A stretch of 30,381 nt of DNA from an uncultured Oscillospiraceae bacterium (GCA_948616425.1 CAPGBJ010000028.1:1-30381), one strand, 5' to 3'. Positions 1-7,596 are shown, numbered from the stretch's first letter. Translations and numbers: made by a program. The notes: generated by a model from the sequence alone, not told the origin.

Positions 1-138
1 ATGCCCAAACGCCGGCTCTTTTTCCGCCATGCTTTGCCAATTTTCCTTGAAATACATCCAGTATTCCTGCGTCAAATTGGCTTCCTCTGGCGAAAAAATT
101 TCTCGCCGTTGGGCATAGTTCCATTTTTCAAACAGCGC
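1..138 (-). pseudogene. possible coding remnant cut by the window edge
   Basis: The minus strand is open for 46 codons from an in-frame TAG at 141-139 to the window edge. The translation is charged and protein-like (for example EKWNYAQRREIFSPEEANL, then EYWMYFKENW), whereas the plus-strand reading of the same DNA is not convincing. There is no ATG or good ribosome site after the TAG, so either the gene begins in another frame (a frameshift) or this is a decayed fragment. The bases are more AT-rich than in the neighbouring genes. I do not recognise the family. A C-terminal piece of a MerR/TipAS-type regulator is a guess only. Confidence 0.22.
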
Positions 139-166
139 CTAGACAATCAGACTGGGAGGGTCTCCT

Positions 167-649
167 ATGAAGCGCATCGACAAAGAGAACTACTACTTGG
201 ATATCGCCGAAACCGTTTTAGAGCGTTCCACCTGTCTGCGTCGGTGTTATGGCGCCATCATCGTCCAACACGACGAAATCGTCTCCAGCGGCTACAACGG
301 CGCCCCCCGGGGGCGAAAGAACTGCATGGACCTGGGTTACTGCACCCGGGAGGCCATGAACATCCCCTCGGGGGAGCGATATGAGCTGTGCCGCTCCGTC
401 CACGCCGAGGCCAACGCCATCATCTCCGCCGCGCGCAGCGAGGTGTTGGGCGCCACCCTCTACATGGTCTGCAAAGACCCTAAAACAGGGGAGCTGATCC
501 CCGGTTCCACCTCCTGTTCGATGTGCCGCCGGCTGATCATCAATGCCGGCATCAAACGGGTGGTCATCCGCAACACAGAGAGAGAATACTCTGTAGTCCA
601 TGTGGAGGACTGGGTACGGGAGGACGACTCCCTGCCCCAATCCCTTTAA
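167..649 (+). CDS. dCMP/cytidine deaminase-family zinc enzyme (ComEB-like)
   Basis: A 160-residue protein of the deoxycytidylate deaminase family, cytosolic, probably converting dCMP to dUMP for thymidylate synthesis. The zinc site is visible: H79-A-E81 (the glutamate is the proton shuttle) and C117-S-M-C120, the usual HxE...CxxC pattern. SGYNGAPRG near residue 41 is a typical substrate-loop motif, and an extra cysteine-containing segment (residues 53-75) lies between it and the HAE motif, as in ComEB and phage dCMP deaminases. Length is normal. The start is supported by GGGAGG about 8 bases upstream. It stands alone and ends at the hairpin at 656-684. Family is secure; the exact substrate (dCMP rather than another deaminated nucleotide) is inferred. 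Confidence 0.9.
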   Translation: MKRIDKENYYLDIAETVLERSTCLRRCYGAIIVQHDEIVSSGYNGAPRGRKNCMDLGYCTREAMNIPSGERYELCRSVHAEANAIISAARSEVLGATLYMVCKDPKTGELIPGSTSCSMCRRLIINAGIKRVVIRNTEREYSVVHVEDWVREDDSLPQSL

Positions 650-655
650 AATACA

Positions 656-684
656 GAAGTTCCGGCCCTCCGGGCCGGAACTTC
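656..684. terminator. bidirectional rho-independent terminator
   Basis: A perfect 13-bp stem (GAAGTTCCGGCCC / GGGCCGGAACTTC) with a 3-base TCC loop. T residues follow on the plus strand, and the complementary strand reads TGTATTTT after the stem. It sits 7 bases after the deaminase stop and 5 bases after the convergent carboxypeptidase stop, so it should end both transcripts. Confidence 0.9.
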
Positions 685-689
685 TTTGT

Positions 690-1661
690 TTATACCTCAA
701 TGGGGACACCTTCAAAAATAGGGACCGGGAACGGCTCTGGCGCCGCATCCGCCTCCGGCCCTGGGATTACCTCCGGACAAGACAGCAGGTCCGGCCCGAG
801 GGCCAAATACTCCTCATAGCTTAGTCCCTGCTCCATACATACCTGGGCTATCTCTTGTCCCACATAGCGGTAATGCCAGGGCTCAAAGCGGTAACCGGTG
901 ACAGCCTCCTTCCCCTGGTCATACCGGAGAATAAAGCCGTACTGCGCACAGTGTTCCTTCAGCCACGCAAAGGCGGGAGTCGCCTCAAAGCCGGCCCTGC
1001 CGCTGGCCGCATTGATATCCAGAGCCAGGCCAGTCTGATGCTCTGAAAAGCCGGGGCGGGCAGAAAAACGGTCCACAGTTTTCTGCTGGTACTGTTTCAG
1101 GTAGCGGTCATAGGTATTCTGCTGGTGGAGAAAGGAGCGGTAAGCGGATACGCTGCGCAGGGCAATCCCCTCCTCTCGGGCCGCATCTGCCATAGCGCGG
1201 AAGGCCCGGGCCGCCTCTGGCCGCAATGAGCCGCTGCCATAGGCCGCCCCCAGCGCCTCCAATTCTGGGACGTAACCCTCAGGCAGCCTGTTGTGCTTGT
1301 TCACCAGCACAGTCAGGCTGGCCGGGTCCTCCACCGTCCGCGGATTGTCATACGCAGGCTGGTCCAGGTCCAGATTTACTTGAAGAATCACCCGCTCCAA
1401 CCCCTCATCCGGGTGCCCTTCCGCCCAAAGGCGGTATCGCTCCAGCCGGTCTTCCCGGCCATTGGGCAGGGCCAGCCAAGCGGAATCTTCCTCCGGCAGT
1501 TCACGACTGGCGGGGGCACCCTCCCTCTGGAACGGCTGAACTTGGCTGCTGGGCCAATTGGGTTCCCCCTCTGGCATGGCGGCCTGCACCGGCATCAGAG
1601 ACAACAGACAGGCCGCAGCCAGCAGGGGCGCCGTGCGGCGCCAGCAAGCAGTGTTTCTCAT
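690..1661 (-). CDS. secreted D-alanyl-D-alanine carboxypeptidase (peptidase M15B, VanY/DacY-like)
   Basis: A 323-residue exported zinc carboxypeptidase that should trim the terminal D-Ala from peptidoglycan stem peptides. Residues 1-28 form a signal peptide (arginines, then a hydrophobic LLAAACLLSLMPV core and an AQ/AA-type cleavage region). The catalytic M15 domain spans about 150-275: S-x-H with H208 and D215 in SEHQTGLALD, and E260-P-W-H263 in the EPWHYRYVG motif, so zinc ligands and catalytic glutamate are all present. About 100 residues before the domain are family-specific, and a proline-rich tail follows. It is the last gene of the operon starting at 2966, 15 bases after its neighbour, with an AAAGGAA ribosome site. 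Function in wall maturation is well supported; a role in vancomycin resistance is not suggested by the context. Confidence 0.92.
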   Translation of the reverse strand: MRNTACWRRTAPLLAAACLLSLMPVQAAMPEGEPNWPSSQVQPFQREGAPASRELPEEDSAWLALPNGREDRLERYRLWAEGHPDEGLERVILQVNLDLDQPAYDNPRTVEDPASLTVLVNKHNRLPEGYVPELEALGAAYGSGSLRPEAARAFRAMADAAREEGIALRSVSAYRSFLHQQNTYDRYLKQYQQKTVDRFSARPGFSEHQTGLALDINAASGRAGFEATPAFAWLKEHCAQYGFILRYDQGKEAVTGYRFEPWHYRYVGQEIAQVCMEQGLSYEEYLALGPDLLSCPEVIPGPEADAAPEPFPVPIFEGVPIEV

Positions 1662-1676
1662 TCGTCTATTCCTTTC

Positions 1677-2339
1677 TCATCCACCCTGACATTGGGCAAT
1701 CAGCCAGGAGAAGATGGGGGCGCCGTCAGCGGTGTCGGGGCGGCGGAAAGAGCAGGTCATCCGCTCCGGATGAAATTGGACGCCCAGCAGGGGATAGCCC
1801 GGCAGATCCAGCCCTTCGGGCACGCCGCTCTCCGACCACGCGGTGATCCGCAGCCCCTTGCCCAGCTGGTCCACCGCCTGGTGGTGGTGGCTGTTGACAT
1901 GGAACAGCGGGCCATACATCTGGCAGAGCGCAGAGCCCTCCAAAGTGCGGGCGGGATGAATCATATCCCCCTGGGAGGAGGCGTGGAAGATCTGCTGCTG
2001 GGCCGGCATATCCTGAATCATGGTGCCCCCCAGCAGAATATTGATCATCTGCATCCCGCGGCAGATCCCTAAAATGGGCTTGCCCGCCTGGTAAAACTTC
2101 TGAAAGAGGTCAATTTCCGCCTTGTCCCGGTCTCGGTCCGGGGGCTGAGACCCCCGGTCCTCCTGGCCGTACAGGGTACACTCAATATCACCGCCGCCGC
2201 ACAGCAGCAGACCGTCACAGCTCAAATCGGGCTGGGGACAGTAGGCGGCCACAGCCTCGCCCCCCGCGCTGTTGACAGCAGCAATGTAGTTTTCAATCAG
2301 CTTCTGCCCTCCGGACACCTGAATCCTCGGTTTGCTCAT
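1677..2339 (-). CDS. class I glutamine amidotransferase-like protein (peptidase C26, PuuD-like gamma-glutamyl hydrolase)
   Basis: A 220-residue cytosolic C26 protein. The nucleophile elbow GICRGMQ places the cysteine at 93, and the rest of the triad is H190 and E192 in QFHPE. LCGGGDI (47-52) and HVNSHHHQAV (147-156) match the gamma-glutamyl-GABA hydrolase/PuuD group, so it probably cleaves a gamma-glutamyl amide rather than serving as a synthase subunit. The start codon directly abuts the upstream stop codon (TAA then ATG), and GGAGGTGGAG in the end of that gene is the ribosome site, so translation is coupled. Its position before a D,D-carboxypeptidase makes a peptidoglycan-derived gamma-D-glutamyl peptide a possible substrate, but this is inference. 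Confidence 0.85.
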   Translation of the reverse strand: MSKPRIQVSGGQKLIENYIAAVNSAGGEAVAAYCPQPDLSCDGLLLCGGGDIECTLYGQEDRGSQPPDRDRDKAEIDLFQKFYQAGKPILGICRGMQMINILLGGTMIQDMPAQQQIFHASSQGDMIHPARTLEGSALCQMYGPLFHVNSHHHQAVDQLGKGLRITAWSESGVPEGLDLPGYPLLGVQFHPERMTCSFRRPDTADGAPIFSWLIAQCQGG

Positions 2340-2966
2340 TTACTCCACCTCCAAAGCAGATCGGGCCCTGACCAGGGCGACAATCAATTCCACCGCACCC
2401 TCCACGCCGGTGACGCCGGAATTCAATGTCAAGTCGTAGCGGCGCATATCGCCCCAGGTATGCCCAGTGTAATAGTTGTAATAGTTGGCCCGGCCCTTGT
2501 CCATCTGGACAATCCGCCGGGACATGTCGTCGGAGGGAATGTGATACTCCTCCACACACCGCTCCACCCGGCTGGCCATGTCGGCGTGGATAAAAACTTT
2601 CAGACACTCAGGCCGCTCCCCCAGCACATAGTCGGAGCACCGGCCCACAATGACGCAGGGACCCTCGCTGGCCAGCTCTCGGATCACCTCAGACTGAGCG
2701 AAAAAGGCCTGGTGGCTCACCGGCACTCCCTGGTGGGCCAGGGCAGGCGCCCCCACCCCCACAGGGGCCAAGGACAGATGAAACCGGCTGCGGGCCCGCT
2801 CCTCTGCCCGGGCAATGAAGTCGGGGGACAGCCCGCTCTTTTCCGAGGTCTTCTGGATGATCGTCCGGTCATAGCAGGGGATGCCCAGACGGGCGGCCAG
2901 CCGCTTGCCAATCAGCCGTCCGCCGCTGCCAAATTCCCGGCTGATGGAGATCACATAGTTGCTCAT
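2340..2966 (-). CDS. cytidylate kinase-like family protein
   Basis: A 208-residue P-loop kinase of the cytidylate kinase-like family (Cytidylate_kin2). It opens with ISREFGSGGRLIGKRLAARLG, in which GSGGRLIGK acts as the nucleotide-binding loop. A CYDRTII segment follows, then VIVGRCSDYVL (about 105-115) and a lid-type arginine region SRRIVQMDKGRANYYNYYTG (about 149-168). The family occurs widely in Firmicutes beside the true Cmk and its substrate is not established, so I do not call it cmk. It is the first gene of the three-gene operon, with a GGGAGGTG ribosome site 6 bases before the ATG and the promoter at 3044-3072. Confidence 0.88.
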   Translation of the reverse strand: MSNYVISISREFGSGGRLIGKRLAARLGIPCYDRTIIQKTSEKSGLSPDFIARAEERARSRFHLSLAPVGVGAPALAHQGVPVSHQAFFAQSEVIRELASEGPCVIVGRCSDYVLGERPECLKVFIHADMASRVERCVEEYHIPSDDMSRRIVQMDKGRANYYNYYTGHTWGDMRRYDLTLNSGVTGVEGAVELIVALVRARSALEVE

Positions 2967-3043
2967 AGATCACACCTCCCTGTTGAGATGGGGCAGAGTC
3001 CGCACATCCGTCCTCCGCCCAGAGGGTTCCCCCTTTGGTATAT

Positions 3044-3072
3044 AGTATAATACATTGGGGGAAAAATGACAA
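3044..3072 (-). promoter_or_regulatory. sigma-A promoter for the cytidylate kinase-like operon
   Basis: On the minus strand TTGTCA (3072-3067) and TATACT (3049-3044) are separated by exactly 17 bases, each 5 of 6 to consensus. Predicted start is near 3037, giving a leader of about 70 bases to the ATG at 2966. Confidence 0.75.
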
Positions 3073-3194
3073 TAACAATCTGTCCCCAACGCCAAAAAGG
3101 CGGGCTGTCCGGCAGATAGTTGGGCATATCCCCCAAAAAACTCAGGTTTATTTTTTGCAAGTCTCCAATTTTGCCCGGAAACGTCAAAATATGC

Positions 3195-3223
3195 TTGCAT
3201 CTTCTTCCACACCTTGCTATCAT
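3195..3223 (+). promoter_or_regulatory. extended -10 promoter for the sugar transport operon
   Basis: TTGCAT (3195-3200), a 17-base spacer ending in TGC, then TATCAT (3218-3223). The TGn makes this an extended -10 promoter that compensates for the weak -35. The predicted start near 3230 lies inside the palindromes that follow. The rest of the 2967-3305 gap holds the divergent kinase promoter, the operators, and one more GGAAACGT half site at 3177-3184 upstream of the -35; nothing else was recognised. Confidence 0.65.
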
Positions 3224-3225
3224 AT

Positions 3226-3265
3226 AGTTCGTACGAACTGGAAACGTTACCAGTAACGTTTCCAG
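3226..3265. promoter_or_regulatory. two adjacent palindromic operators, probably LacI-family sites
   Basis: AGTTCGTACGAACT (3226-3239) is a perfect 14-base palindrome. It overlaps a 28-base inverted repeat (3238-3265) with arms CTGGAAACGTTAC and GTAACGTTTCCAG and a CA spacer. Each arm contains AACGTT, the type of core seen in LacI/CcpA-family operators. Both cover the predicted transcription start and early leader, a repressing position. The LacI-family gene at 6569 is the obvious candidate ligand-responsive repressor; CcpA could also act here. Confidence 0.7.
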
Positions 3266-3305
3266 AAGAGTGAAGCACATCTAATCTTATGAGGAGGATA
3301 TTGAA

Positions 3306-4652
3306 ATGAGCAAGACGAAAAAGATTCTGGCCCTGGCGCTCAGCGCATGTATGTCCCTATCCCTGCTGGCCGGCTGCGGCGGTGAGAAGGCCCCCAACGG
3401 CGGCAACACCAGCGGCGGCGGCAGCACCAGCGGAACCCCTGCCGGAAACGACGGCAGCGCCGCCGGCTCTGTCTACTACCTGAACTTCAAGCCCGAGCAG
3501 GACGGCGACTGGCAGGAGCTGGCCAAGCTCTATACCCAGGAGACCGGCGTGGAGGTCAAGGTCCAGACCGCCGCCTCCGGCCAGTATGAGACCACCCTGA
3601 TGAGCGAGATCGCCAAGACCGACGCCCCCACCCTGTTCCAGGTCAACGGCCCCGTGGGTCTGGCCAACTGGAAGGACTACTGCTATGACCTGTCCGGCTC
3701 CAAGATCGCCGGCGAGCTGTCCAGCGACGACTTCGCCCTGATGGACGGCAGCTCCATGGCGGGCATCGCCTACGTCATCGAGACCTACGGCATCATTGTC
3801 AACACCAAGCTGTTGGACGAGGCCGGCTACACTCTGGCCGACATCAAGTCCTTCGCCGACCTGAAGAAGGTGGCCGAGGACATCACCGCCCGCAAGGACG
3901 AGCTGGGCTTTGCCGCCTTCACCTCTGCCGGCATGGACGGCTCCTCTGACTGGCGCTTCAAGACCCATCTGGCCAACCTGCCCATCTACTTTGAGTACGA
4001 GGCCGACGGCATTGGCGACACCGACGCCATCAAGGGCACCTATCTGGACAACTACCGGGCCATGTGGGACCTGTATATCAACAACTGCACCTGCGCCCCC
4101 ACCCTGCTGTCCGCCAAGACCGGGGATGACTCCGTGGCCGAGTTTGTCACCGAGCAGGCCGTGTTCTACCAGAACGGCACCTGGGCCTACGGCGACGTGG
4201 CCGACGTGGGCGAGGAGAATCTGGGTATGCTGCCCATCTATATCGGCGCGGGCGACGAGGCCAACCAGGGCCTGTGCACCGGCACCGAGAACTACTGGTG
4301 CGTGAATAAGAACGCCAAGCCCGAGGACATCCAGGCCACTCTGGACTTTATGTACTGGTGCGCCACCTCTGAGACCGGCCTGGAGTATATGTGCTCCGGC
4401 GACCACATGGGCTTTGTGGTCCCCTTCAAGGGCAACCTGGAGTCCAGCAACCTGCTGGTGAACATCGCCAACGACTACGTGTCCCAGGGCAAGACCAGCG
4501 TCAAGTGGTGCTTCCCCACCATGCCCTCTGAGGAGTGGAAGAACGTCCTGGGCTCCGCCCTGACCAACTACGCCGCCGACCAGACCGACGCCAACTGGGA
4601 GACCGTACGGGCCGCCTTTGTGGACAACTGGGCCGCCGAGAAAGCCAAGTAA
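3306..4652 (+). CDS. carbohydrate ABC transporter substrate-binding lipoprotein
   Basis: A 448-residue solute-binding protein of the MalE-like (family 1) type, anchored outside the membrane. The N-terminus has lysines, a hydrophobic stretch and a lipobox LAGC with the lipidated cysteine at 24, followed by a Gly/Ser/Asn linker (about 25-52). The mature domain shows the usual order: QDGDWQELAKLYTQETGVEVKV near the start, then a region resembling ligand-facing loops (VNGPVGLANW), and GTWAYGDV and MPSEEW later on. GAGGAGG lies 8 bases before the ATG. Codon choice is extremely biased to AAG, CTG, GCC and similar, which suggests very high expression. The ligand cannot be read directly; malQ and glgP downstream favour malto-oligosaccharides. 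Confidence 0.92.
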   Translation: MSKTKKILALALSACMSLSLLAGCGGEKAPNGGNTSGGGSTSGTPAGNDGSAAGSVYYLNFKPEQDGDWQELAKLYTQETGVEVKVQTAASGQYETTLMSEIAKTDAPTLFQVNGPVGLANWKDYCYDLSGSKIAGELSSDDFALMDGSSMAGIAYVIETYGIIVNTKLLDEAGYTLADIKSFADLKKVAEDITARKDELGFAAFTSAGMDGSSDWRFKTHLANLPIYFEYEADGIGDTDAIKGTYLDNYRAMWDLYINNCTCAPTLLSAKTGDDSVAEFVTEQAVFYQNGTWAYGDVADVGEENLGMLPIYIGAGDEANQGLCTGTENYWCVNKNAKPEDIQATLDFMYWCATSETGLEYMCSGDHMGFVVPFKGNLESSNLLVNIANDYVSQGKTSVKWCFPTMPSEEWKNVLGSALTNYAADQTDANWETVRAAFVDNWAAEKAK

Positions 4653-4672
4653 GCTGATTTCCAACATGCTCC

Positions 4673-4761
4673 GGGGTGGGCGGGAGAGCCCGTCCACCCC
4701 CCCTTTATCCCTTTTCGCGGAGCGGGCGCCGTATTCGCTCCCCCCGCCGGAGCCAATACGG
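4673..4761 (+). promoter_or_regulatory. two intercistronic hairpins between binding protein and permease genes
   Basis: Hairpin one (4673-4684 with 4689-4700) has a 12-bp stem with one G-T pair and an AGAG loop, followed by a C/T-rich run, so it could be a partial terminator. Hairpin two (4729-4741 with 4749-4761) has stems of 7 and 5 bp around one C-C mismatch and a 7-base loop, with no T run. Together they probably protect the binding-protein mRNA 3' end and reduce read-through into the permeases, a common arrangement for such operons. Confidence 0.6.
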
Positions 4762-4813
4762 AACCCGCCCCGTTCCGCCACACTGCAATATAAAAGGAGG
4801 TCTCGCTTCCGCC

Positions 4814-5656
4814 ATGGAAAAAACCATCAAGCGGTATTTTCCCATCTTCCTGGGTCCCACCTTCGCCGCCTTTATCATCGGCTTTATTGTGCCCTTCCTG
4901 ATGGGGATCTACCTGTCCTTCTGTGACTTCCGTACCGTGATTGACGCCAAGCCCAACGGTCTGGACAACTACATCCGCGCCTTTCAGGATGCGGATTTTC
5001 TCCACGCCTTCGGCTTTACCGCCCTGTTCACCGTGGTCACCCTGGTGCTGATTAATGTAATCGCCTTCGCCGTGGCCATGGTGCTCACCCGGGAGATCAA
5101 GGGCACCAATCTCTTCCGCACCGTATTCTTCATGCCCAACCTCATTGGCGGCATCGTGCTGGGCTATGTATGGCAGCTGATCTTTAACGGCATCCTGGCC
5201 CACTTCGATCTGGCGTTAAAAATCTCCGCCAAGTACGGCTTCTGGGGGCTGGTGGTGGTCATCTGCTGGCAGCAGATCGGATATATGATGATCATCTATA
5301 TCGCCGGCCTTCAGGCTATCCCCGGGGACCTGAACGAGGCCGCCGAGATCGACGGCGCCAACGGCTGGCAGCGGCTGTGGAACGTCACCATCCCCAATAT
5401 GATGCCCTCCATCACCATCTGCACCTTTTTGACCTTGACCAACGGCTTCAAGCTCTTTGACCAGAACCTCTCCCTCACCGCCGGCGAGCCCATGAAGCAG
5501 ACCGAGATGCTGGCGCTGAACATCTTCAACACATTCTATGGCCGGGTGGGCTACCAGGGCGTGGGCCAGGCCAAGGCCGTGCTCTTCTTTATCCTGGTGG
5601 TGGGCTTGGGCCTCATCCAGCTGAAAATGACCCGCTCCAAGGAGGTGCAGCAGTAA
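4814..5656 (+). CDS. carbohydrate ABC transporter permease, MalF/UgpA type
   Basis: A 280-residue inner-membrane permease. The chosen start gives MEKTIKRYFPIFLGP with AAGGAGG upstream (a long 13-base spacing); longer upstream reading in this frame runs through the hairpin region and is not protein-like. Several hydrophobic helices are evident, starting at about residue 10 (FLGPTFAAFIIGFIVPFLMGIYLSF). The cytoplasmic EAA loop that contacts the ATPase is clear: EAAEIDGANGWQRLWNVTIP. FYGRVGYQGVGQAKAVLFFILV is the usual end of such permeases. The stop codon shares one base with the next ATG (TAATG), and GGAGGTG lies in the final codons, so the two permeases are translationally coupled. Confidence 0.92.
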   Translation: MEKTIKRYFPIFLGPTFAAFIIGFIVPFLMGIYLSFCDFRTVIDAKPNGLDNYIRAFQDADFLHAFGFTALFTVVTLVLINVIAFAVAMVLTREIKGTNLFRTVFFMPNLIGGIVLGYVWQLIFNGILAHFDLALKISAKYGFWGLVVVICWQQIGYMMIIYIAGLQAIPGDLNEAAEIDGANGWQRLWNVTIPNMMPSITICTFLTLTNGFKLFDQNLSLTAGEPMKQTEMLALNIFNTFYGRVGYQGVGQAKAVLFFILVVGLGLIQLKMTRSKEVQQ

Positions 5657-6491
5657 TGAAACGTCGCGGAAAGGGCGGAATCTTCGCCACCATTCTCTTC
5701 TCCTTTGTGTCCATCCTCTATCTGGCCCCCCTGCTCATCGTACTGATTAACTCCTTCAAGAAGAAAGCTTTTATCAATCTGGAGCCCTTCAAGCTGCCCA
5801 CAGAGAAGAATTTTATCGGGTTTGAGAACTTCACCACCGCCATTGAAAACTACGATTTCCTCATGGCCGTGGTGTGGAATCTGGTGATGACGGTGGGTTC
5901 TGTGGTGGTCATTCTGATCTGCACTTCTATGTTCGCCTGGTTTATCACCAGGGTGAACAACCGGGCCACCAAATTTTTATATTTGCTATGCGTGTTCTCT
6001 ATGGTGGTCCCCTTCCAGATGGTCATGTTCACCCTGTCCCTGGTCACCGACCGGCTGAGGCTGGGCACCCCCTGGGGCCTCATCATTATCTACCTGGCTT
6101 TGGCGCGGGGTTGGCGGTGTTCATGTTCTGCGGCTTTGTCAAATCCATCCCCATTGAGATCGAAGAGGCCGCCATGATCGACGGCTGCTCCCCCCTGCGC
6201 ACCTTCTTCTCCGTGGTCCTGCCCATCATGAAGCCCACCTATATCTCCGTGGGCATCCTGGAGACCATGTGGATCTGGAACGACTTCCTCCTCCCCTACC
6301 TGACCCTGGACCTGAACAAATTCAGCACCATCCCCATCACCATTCAGCGGATGCAGGGCTCTTACGGCCGGGTGGACATGGGCGCTATCATGGCCTCGCT
6401 GGTGATGGCCATTATCCCCATCGTGGTGTTCTACCTCTCCTGCCAGAAGCACATTATAAAGGGCGTGGCCGCCGGAGCGGTAAAGGGTTGA
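5656..6491 (+). CDS. carbohydrate ABC transporter permease, MalG/UgpE type, interrupted by a frameshift
   Basis: The second permease is encoded in two frames. Frame one runs from the ATG at 5656 through LGTPWGLIIIYLAL, then becomes non-homologous and stops at 6177. The following frame resumes at GFGAGLAVFMFCGFVKS, includes the EAA loop EIEEAAMIDGCSPLRTFFSV, and ends at 6491 with a normal C-terminus. Restoring one G near 6096-6098 (CTGGC to CTGGGC) would give YLGFGAGLAVF and a 278-residue MalG-like protein of normal length. Everything else is well preserved, so a sequencing or assembly error, or a very recent mutation, is likelier than long decay. If real, the transporter would lack half of its membrane channel. 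Confidence 0.88.
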
Positions 6492-6494
6492 GTC

Positions 6495-6523
6495 TTGCAT
6501 TTTCACCGCAGGCGTGCTATGAT
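6495..6523 (+). promoter_or_regulatory. extended -10 promoter for the lacI-family gene
   Basis: TTGCAT (6495-6500), a 17-base spacer ending in TGC, then TATGAT (6518-6523). The design is the same as at 3195-3223. Just after it are a 10-base direct repeat GCTATGATTT (6517-6526 and 6531-6540) and a small inverted repeat TTCAGT-CTTA-ACTGAA (6539-6554), possible autoregulatory sites. Confidence 0.55.
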
Positions 6524-6568
6524 TTCACAGCTATGATTTTCAGTCTTAACTGAAGGAAGGGACACCCA

Positions 6569-7576
6569 TTGACCATCAAAGATATCGCCCGGCTGTCCGG
6601 GTACGGCGTGGCCACCGTGTCCCGTGTGCTCAACGACCACCCGGATGTCAGCGAGCAGACCCGCCGCAAGGTATTGGCGGTGGTAGAGGAACAGGGCTTT
6701 CAGCCCAACAACAACGCCAAACACTTGAAGCAGCAGGCCAGCACCAGCATCGCCATCATCGTCAAGGGCACCATGAATCTGCTCTTTGCCGACCTGGTGG
6801 AGCGACTCCAAGCCCTCCTTCGAGACGCGGGGCAAGATGCCGCCGTCTACTATCTGGACGAGGACGCCAACGAGGTGGCCTACGCCCTTCAGCTGTGTCG
6901 GGAGCGCAAACCTATGGGGATCTTATTTCTGGGGGGGGATTTGGAGCTGTTTCAGGCCGGCTTTGCCCCCATCGCCGTCCCCTGTGTGCTGCTGACCAAC
7001 ACCGCCCGAGAACTGGACTTTCACAATCTCTCCTCCTTCACGACCGACGACGCGGCGGCGGCAGAGCAGGTGGTTGAACTACTGGCGGGACAGGGCCATC
7101 GCCACATTGGCCTGCTGGGGGGGAACTGGTCCTGTTCCCAGATCAGCTCCCGCCGTCTGACGGGCTGCCGGAACGCCTGCGCCCGCCTGGGCATCCCCTT
7201 CGACGTGGACCGCCAGTGCGAGCCCTGCCGCTACTCCATGCCCGAGGCCTACGCCGCCACCCGTGTACTGCTGGAGCGATGCCCCGAGCTGACCGCCATC
7301 TTCGCCGTCAGCGACGTGATGGCCCTGGGGGCCATCCGGGCCCTGAGCGACATGGGAAAACGGGTGCCCGGGGACATTTCGGTGGTGGGCTACGACGGCA
7401 TCGTCACCGGTCAGTACTCCCTGCCCCGGCTGACCACCGTCCGGCAGGACACCCAGCGGCTGGCCCAGAGGGGGGTGGACGCCCTCCTTCAGGGCATTCA
7501 GCGCAGAAGTCCGCCCGTTCACGAGCTGGTCCCCTTCCAGCTCGTCCAGGGGGAGAGCGTGGCGCAGATCGGGTAA
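6569..7576 (+). CDS. LacI-family transcriptional regulator of the sugar operon
   Basis: A 335-residue repressor. The N-terminal helix-turn-helix and hinge are classic: TIKDIARLSGYGVATVSRVLNDHP at the start and KVLAVVEEQGFQPN (about 34-47), then a periplasmic-binding-protein-like effector domain with FTTDDAAAAEQVVELL, HRHIGLLGG (about 178-186), AIFAVSDVMALGAIRAL (about 247-263) and ISVVGYDGI (about 272-280). Translation starts at a TTG with AAGGAAGG 8 bases upstream; no ATG would leave the DNA-binding helix intact. It lies between the transporter and malQ-glgP and has its own promoter, so it is likely the local sensor of an alpha-glucan or maltodextrin signal acting at 3226-3265. The inducer is unknown. 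Confidence 0.93.
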   Translation: MTIKDIARLSGYGVATVSRVLNDHPDVSEQTRRKVLAVVEEQGFQPNNNAKHLKQQASTSIAIIVKGTMNLLFADLVERLQALLRDAGQDAAVYYLDEDANEVAYALQLCRERKPMGILFLGGDLELFQAGFAPIAVPCVLLTNTARELDFHNLSSFTTDDAAAAEQVVELLAGQGHRHIGLLGGNWSCSQISSRRLTGCRNACARLGIPFDVDRQCEPCRYSMPEAYAATRVLLERCPELTAIFAVSDVMALGAIRALSDMGKRVPGDISVVGYDGIVTGQYSLPRLTTVRQDTQRLAQRGVDALLQGIQRRSPPVHELVPFQLVQGESVAQIG

Positions 7577-7596
7577 TTCATTTCCATTCATGCCCT

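Noticed and set aside
3357..4781. Long minus-strand frame of 474 codons across the binding-protein gene
   Set aside because: It is antisense to a clear lipoprotein gene and consists of Gly/Val/Leu/His-rich low-complexity translation, the shadow of strong third-position C/G bias.
4676..4813. N-terminal extension of the first permease upstream of the ATG at 4814
   Set aside because: It is translated from the intercistronic hairpins and gives a proline/arginine-rich non-homologous stretch.
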